Below, in pieces: positions 59,476-64,000 of a DNA stretch of 64,000 bases; position 1 is the first letter of the stretch, and each line of letters opens with the position of its first letter. The translations under genes were made by a program, and so were the position numbers. The notes beneath the pieces were generated by a model, which searched no databases, was not told the origin of the DNA, and was given only the letters and a program-made list of their open reading frames with translations. Origin of the DNA: Ignavibacteriales bacterium (GTDB taxonomy: Bacteria > Bacteroidota > Ignavibacteria > Ignavibacteriales > Ignavibacteriaceae); NCBI GenBank assembly GCA_016714125.1, contig JADJNX010000006.1, positions 62,001 through 126,000 of the forward strand, given 5' to 3'.

Positions 59476-60948
59476 ATGAAACAGAGTATTTCAAACAAAA
59501 TAAAAGAGTATCATTTTGAGTTCAGGCACGTAACCGTGCTCTTCATAATTCTCTTTTCATTCCAGCTGATCGTTTCTTTTATCAATAAATCATCTATTAC
59601 AAATTTCCTTGATACAACTCAGGATTGGTATCAAAAGGAGTCGGCAGAAGAGATTGCAAACCTTACTGCGACGGTGATCGAACTTGCCATCGAATCGGTT
59701 GATCCCAAAGATAAGATTCCCCCGGCTCAGGCGAACAAGGTGATTCAGTCGTTGGATATCATATTCAGTCAGCAGCAGCTTACTCATAATATTGACCAGC
59801 TTTTCATAATCATGCAAAATGATGGGAAAACATATAATATTAATGATGGTAGAGCCCTTTATACCGCTGTCATACATGCAGATCATTCACTTTTATCCAT
59901 AGTTATTGATAAAAATGTAGCAACCCTTTATACTTCCATCGAGGGAGAATTAAAGTCAACTGAGAGAATTAAAACAGTGGTCAGGGACAAACAAACCTTC
60001 CATGTATTTGTTCCATTTGTTGTGAGGGGGGAGTTTATTGGAGCAATCTATATGAAGATCTCACCCGATTTCAGTTCCATAAGTAATCAGGTAATCAGCA
60101 GTTATGATGAAACTTCCGTTATTTATCTTTCTCTGATCACTCTTGGTCTTCTTGCAATGTATTTTATCTCATCCTACACCGTTAAAGAGAGGGATGAGAC
60201 CCAAAAACTTCTTTTTGATGAACACGAAAAGAGTCTGAAAAAACAGATTAATTACGAAAATGAACTGATCTTTACCAAACGGATCTACCATACACATCAT
60301 AAAGCAGAAAAAGTGATGGGGTTCATAAAAGAGGATTTACGAATGTTGGAGCTCGACAATATCGATGAGGTTAAATATCGTGTTGCAAAATATTCCAACT
60401 TTGTTTCGAGAGTAATCTATGATATGAAGTGGTTTGATCCTCCAATCCAGACAATCAGAAACCAGATGTTTCGGACTGATCTTAACGAAGTGGTGAGATT
60501 TATCGTTGGCAATATTTTCCAGCGGGTAACAACTGAGACTGATGCCTACAAGATTGAATATAAGTTGGAACAGAATTTGCCTGTTGTTAATGTGAATGAA
60601 TTTGTGGTGTGGGAAATTATTGAGCCACTTATACAAAACAGTATCGACCATGGATGTGAGGACAATCTTGTTGTCACGGTGGAGACCCAACATGATCCTG
60701 AGAAAAAATGTTCATTCCTTAGTATAACTGACAACGGGAAGGGAATCGATGGCAGTTTGCTTAAAATAAATGAAAATGGAATCAAGTATCTGTTTGTGGA
60801 GAACACTACCACAAAGTCGCAGGGTTTACGAAACTCGGGATACGGCTGTTATATCGCCTGGGAGATGACAAAGAGGTGCGGTTGGGAGCTTGATGCGCAA
60901 AATCTTCCTGAAAAAGGATGCCGGTTTACAATTACAATAAAACATTAG
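59476..60948 (+). CDS. Membrane-bound histidine kinase with extracytoplasmic sensor
   Basis: 490 residues. The first membrane segment lies at about residues 18-38 and the second at about 215-235; the extracytoplasmic part of about 175 residues has a Cache-like feel ('HVFVPFVVRGEFIGAIYMKIS'). The kinase part has a His-containing 'KRIYHTHHKAEKVMGFIKED', 'EIIEPLIQNSIDHGCED' and 'DNGKGID', then 'GLRNSGYGCYIAWEMT'. The His box is unusual, with two or three His in a row. It lies 7 bases after the solute-binding protein gene and 18 before the NtrC regulator. Confidence 0.85.
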   Translation: MKQSISNKIKEYHFEFRHVTVLFIILFSFQLIVSFINKSSITNFLDTTQDWYQKESAEEIANLTATVIELAIESVDPKDKIPPAQANKVIQSLDIIFSQQQLTHNIDQLFIIMQNDGKTYNINDGRALYTAVIHADHSLLSIVIDKNVATLYTSIEGELKSTERIKTVVRDKQTFHVFVPFVVRGEFIGAIYMKISPDFSSISNQVISSYDETSVIYLSLITLGLLAMYFISSYTVKERDETQKLLFDEHEKSLKKQINYENELIFTKRIYHTHHKAEKVMGFIKEDLRMLELDNIDEVKYRVAKYSNFVSRVIYDMKWFDPPIQTIRNQMFRTDLNEVVRFIVGNIFQRVTTETDAYKIEYKLEQNLPVVNVNEFVVWEIIEPLIQNSIDHGCEDNLVVTVETQHDPEKKCSFLSITDNGKGIDGSLLKINENGIKYLFVENTTTKSQGLRNSGYGCYIAWEMTKRCGWELDAQNLPEKGCRFTITIKH

Positions 60949-60966
60949 AGAGATTGAGAGACAGAA

Positions 60967-62424
60967 ATGATCTTCCAGGATAAAAATATTAGTATCCTCC
61001 TTATTGAAGATGAAGAATTTGATGTAAGAAGAGTGAAGAAAACCGTAGAGCCATTTTCGGAAAAGATGGAAATTGTCCATTATGTTTCAAACGGAAAGGC
61101 TGCTCTCGAATATCTTGAGGAGAACCGGAACAAAATTGATGTGGTGATAATGGATTACCAGATTTCCGGCGGTTTGATGGGTGAAGATCTGATTCACAAA
61201 ATCAAAACCATCGATTCATCAATACAGATAATTGTTATCACAAAAATGACAATTAATCTTTCGGATTATCATTTTGCCAACCGGCTTATTAAGGCGGGAG
61301 CTTTCTGGTACTGCACCAAATATCCGGGTGATATTGATGATTTTATTTATCAGCCTACTGATTTTATTCTCAGTATTTTTAATGCCCATGAAAAAAGTCT
61401 GCTCGAACGGGAGAGAATGCGTTCGATGCAAAAAATTAAACGGAATGTTGCTGATATTCTTTTGCAGAAGAAGATTATCGGTGAATCACCTTTGATGCTT
61501 GATCTAAAAAACGATCTCGACCGACTCGCTCAAAGCAACATCAACATCCTCATAAGGGGGGCTTCGGGTACCGGGAAGGAACTGGTAGCGCATAATATCC
61601 ATTATCGCAGTGGTCGAAAATATGAAAATTTTGTAGTGGTCAACTGCGGCAGTCTTCCCGACCAACTTGTTGAAAGTGAACTTTTTGGTTATGAAAAGGG
61701 GGCATTCACGGGAGCCGACAAGAAAAAACCGGGTCTGTTTGAGATAGCAAACCATGGAACAATTTTTCTCGATGAGATAACTGAACTTCCACTTGCAGCG
61801 CAGGTGAAACTTCTAAGAGTGATTCAGGAAGGTGAAATCGAAAAGATTGGCAGGACAGAGACAGTTAAAGTTGATGTGAGGGTAATAGCTGCCACAAACA
61901 GGAATATTGAGCAGGAAGTAAGGGAAAAGAGATTCCGTGAAGACCTCTACTACAGGCTAAATGTTCTTCCCGTTGTTGTTCCGGACTTAAAAAAACGGGT
62001 TGATGACATTCCGTCCCTCATCGATCACTTTTTGCGAAATATAAGTATTGACATGGGGAAGGAAAAGCCGGTAATACCCAACGAAACTATGCAGATATTT
62101 GTGAAATACGACTGGCCGGGAAATGTAAGAGAGCTTAAAAATGTCGTGCAAAGAGTGTTGTTCCATTCGGGGAATACTGTTTCACCTATGAATGCAGTAA
62201 AAGCTCTAGGCATTGTTTATGAAACGGGGAGTGGTGACGATGGTTTTAAGGATATATTTAATCCAGAAAATATAATTGATCTAAAGGATGCTGAAAGAAT
62301 ATTCAGAGAACGATATTTTAATTTTGTAAGAACTCATTCAGTTTCAGATGCCGATGCCGCCAAAAAAATGGGAATCGCCCCTCCCAACTATTACAGAATG
62401 ATGAAAGAATTGGGGTTGAAATAG
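60967..62424 (+). CDS. NtrC-family sigma-54-dependent response regulator
   Basis: 485 residues. The receiver domain has 'ILLIEDEEFDVRRV' and the phosphoacceptor Asp in 'DVVIMDYQISGG'. The AAA+ core has Walker A 'RGASGTGKELVAHNI', 'GYEKGAFTGADKKK', Walker B 'GTIFLDEITELPLAAQ', and 'VRVIAATNRN'. The C-terminal helix-turn-helix is 'DADAAKKMGIAPPNYYRMMKEL'. It completes the binding protein-kinase-regulator unit. The presence of GAFTGA means that it can contact sigma-54. Targets are probably the MFS-GH5 operon and the symporter, whose promoters carry shared elements. Confidence 0.93.
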   Translation: MIFQDKNISILLIEDEEFDVRRVKKTVEPFSEKMEIVHYVSNGKAALEYLEENRNKIDVVIMDYQISGGLMGEDLIHKIKTIDSSIQIIVITKMTINLSDYHFANRLIKAGAFWYCTKYPGDIDDFIYQPTDFILSIFNAHEKSLLERERMRSMQKIKRNVADILLQKKIIGESPLMLDLKNDLDRLAQSNINILIRGASGTGKELVAHNIHYRSGRKYENFVVVNCGSLPDQLVESELFGYEKGAFTGADKKKPGLFEIANHGTIFLDEITELPLAAQVKLLRVIQEGEIEKIGRTETVKVDVRVIAATNRNIEQEVREKRFREDLYYRLNVLPVVVPDLKKRVDDIPSLIDHFLRNISIDMGKEKPVIPNETMQIFVKYDWPGNVRELKNVVQRVLFHSGNTVSPMNAVKALGIVYETGSGDDGFKDIFNPENIIDLKDAERIFRERYFNFVRTHSVSDADAAKKMGIAPPNYYRMMKELGLK

Positions 62425-62438
62425 GGCTCCGGTCTTTT

Positions 62439-62478
62439 AACTTATCAAATTGATAAACCGTTGTTATTAAAATAATAA
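62439..62478. promoter_or_regulatory. Candidate enhancer sites of the NtrC regulator, copy 2
   Basis: AACTTATCAAATTGATAAA (62,439-62,457) and TTATTAAAATAATAA (62,464-62,478). They lie about 75-115 bases upstream of the -24 element of the symporter promoter, the usual distance of NtrC-type enhancers. The order and orientation are the inverse of those at 58,036-58,075. Confidence 0.62.
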
Positions 62479-62551
62479 TTGGCAGGGGTTTGCTCTCCTC
62501 TTGATATTCCCAATATTAAGAATTTGATGGGAAAGCAGTGTAAATTTTCAT

Positions 62552-62567
62552 TGGCATGATTTGTGCA
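62552..62567 (+). promoter_or_regulatory. Sigma-54 promoter of the sodium/solute symporter
   Basis: TTGGCATGATTTGTGCAT has GG at 62,553-62,554 and GC at 62,565-62,566 with exactly ten bases between, matching -24/-12 (TGGCAT, GTGCA). Transcription would start near 62,578, 19 bases before the ATG at 62,597. Confidence 0.7.
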
Positions 62568-62596
62568 TTACTACGATTCAACAATTGACTGAATGA

Positions 62597-64000
62597 ATGC
62601 CCAACACATTTACCTATTTAGACACTGCTGTAATAGTAATATACTTGATAATCGTATTGAGTATCGGTTTTTACTATTCCCGGAAAAACGATGAAAGTTA
62701 TACTGACTACTTTCTCGCCGGTAGAAATGTGGGCTGGATCGCAATAGGTATCTCAATTTTTGCAACCAACATTTCGAGTGAACATTTTATCGGACTTGCA
62801 GGAGCGGGCTCAACAAGAGGCCTTGCAGTGGGGCAGTTCGAATTAATGGCCATTTTATGCTCATATTTGCAGGGTGGTTCCTTGCTCCAATTTTTATTAA
62901 ATCGGGCGTGTTTACAGTACCTGAATTCCTTCAGTTAAATTTTGATGTAAGGATCAGGAAACTTTTTGCTGCTTTTTCAATTGCCAACTACATCCTCACC
63001 AAAATTCTCGTCTCCCTCTTCGCCGCAAGTCTTCTCTTTTATAATATTTTTGGATTAAACATATACGCTTCCTCGATATTAATAGTATTAATAACAGGAC
63101 TTTACAGCGTTATTGGCGGCTCAAATGCTGTGATAAGAACCCAGACATTCCAGGGAATTGTATTGATGACGGGGGCAGTGATTCTTTCGGTTATCGGTTT
63201 TATGGCTGTTGGTGGATTTGAAGGTCTTTACAGTAAATTGCCGGCAGATTATTTTACCATGTTTAAAGCGATAGATGACAAAGATTATCCCTGGACAGGG
63301 ATAGTGTTTGGAGCTCCCGTAATTGCATTTTGGTATTGGTGCACCGATCAGTATATGGTTCAAAGAATGTTAAGTGCAAGATCGATAGACGATGCACGAA
63401 AGGGTTCACTTCTTGCAGCCTCATTTAAACTCCTTCCTATATTTATCCTTGTACTTCCCGGTTTGTTTGCAGCAGTACTTTACCCAGAATCAAGGGGTGA
63501 TGGAGCCTACTCTGCGATGGTCAGTGGTGATCTGCTCCCGATGGGATTAAAAGGGGTTGTAATTGCAGGGCTTTTAGCTGCAATAATGTCTTCGCTCGCA
63601 GGAGCTTTTAACAGTATTGCGATTCTTTTCACAAACGATTATTACAAATTAAAATATCCTGACGCAAACGAGAGAAAACTTGTGCTTGTGGGCAGACTCG
63701 CCACCACAACGGCAGTTATTGCTGCAATATTAATTGTGCCCCTCGTTAAGATTATCAGTTCACAGCTTTATCTTTTTCTGCAAAGTGTGCAGTCATTTGT
63801 GAGTCCTCCCATTACTGCTGTATTTCTGTTTGGTCTCTTTTCGCGTAAAATGAACACCAGATCGGCACTTATTACTTTAGCAGTTACCGAAACACTTGGA
63901 ATGGGCAGACTTGTGCTTGAAATGATGGTTCAGAATGGGGTAGAGCTTCATTCGTTCCTTAATTGGGTGTTGTCGATCAACTTTCTTCACTACTCCCTAT
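62597..64000 (+). CDS. Sodium/solute symporter, SGLT-like (3' partial, one frameshift)
   Basis: At least 467 residues, running off the window. 'YLDTAVIVIYLIIVLSIGFYYSRKN' and 'TDYFLAGRNVGWIAIGISIFATNISSEHFIGLAGAG' are typical of the SSS family's sugar branch. 'FWYWCTDQYMVQRMLSAR' and 'IAGLLAAIMSSLAGAFNSIAILFTNDYY' follow further on. The frame breaks at T4 62,853-62,856; adding one T restores 'FMLIFAGWFLAPIFIKSG'. It is predicted to import a sugar with sodium. The sigma-54 promoter and enhancer sites upstream connect it to the NtrC regulator. Confidence 0.9.

Noticed and set aside
63121..63363. Minus-strand open frame inside the symporter
   Set aside because: It is a shadow of the real symporter frame, which continues to the window end.

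Overview
The window looks like a chromosomal segment of an AT-rich, Gram-negative member of the Fibrobacteres-Chlorobi-Bacteroidetes group, most likely Ignavibacteria. The main clues are two secreted proteins with C-terminal 'NPFNP' type IX secretion sorting domains (near 12,840 and 48,360), TonB-dependent receptors with carboxypeptidase-regulatory-like domains, propeller histidine kinases and a YCF48/BNR protein family. This placement is an inference; no rRNA marker is present. I see no tRNA, rRNA, CRISPR array, insertion sequence or prophage.

Layout. 1-1.2 kb: end of a TonB-dependent receptor. 1.4-5.3 kb: a sulfur/respiratory module (two YeeE/YedE transporter halves, one fused to a rhodanese-like domain, a b-type cytochrome and an octaheme cytochrome of the tetrathionate reductase family). 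5.5-7.4 kb: a DUF6051 hydrolase with a double-MerR regulator. 7.5-7.95 kb: composite intergenic repeats. 8-14.5 kb: propeller kinase/response regulator, a secreted BNR protein, YitT and SpoVG. 14.8-22.5 kb: alaS, a lipoprotein, serC, DUF1015 and a damaged BNR gene. 23-30 kb: YgiD-like dioxygenase, a MEDS-domain protein with a PAS kinase, an MBL-fold enzyme and tex. 30-39.7 kb: dienelactone hydrolase, TonB receptor, acetyltransferase, prfA, oxidoreductase, CDF transporter, small cysteine protein, hydrolase and comM. 39.7-41.3 kb: two decayed secreted proteins. 42-46.2 kb: a CARF-domain sigma-54 activator divergent from a kinase/receiver locus. 46.4-48 kb: duplicated DUF6398 genes around an oxidoreductase. 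48.1-53.2 kb: a T9SS-exported lipase, a second kinase/regulator pair and lhgO. 53.5-64 kb: a carbohydrate locus (parvulin-like chaperone, GH5, MFS sugar transporter, solute-binding protein, kinase, NtrC regulator, sodium-solute symporter).

Two loci are the best candidates for undescribed biology. At 42-46 kb a CARF-sigma54 activator faces a kinase/receiver operon across an intergenic region that holds a near-consensus sigma-54 promoter and a triple TTACTT/AAGTAA inverted-repeat cluster. This is the architecture of RtcR and its RNA-repair operon, but with signalling genes in place of rtcBA. At 57.9-62.6 kb an NtrC-type regulator lies between two copies of the same pair of AT-rich elements (19 bp with one mismatch, plus 15 bp exact in inverted orientation). 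Each copy sits about 65-115 bp upstream of a sigma-54-like promoter, one facing the MFS-GH5-chaperone operon and one facing the symporter.

The sequence carries an unusually high number of apparent single-base indels, most in homopolymers, including in genes that should be essential (alaS) or conserved (tex). I treat most as sequence errors. Genes that can be rejoined are given as one feature with the break positions stated; the loci with in-frame stops or no start codon are listed as possible pseudogenes.
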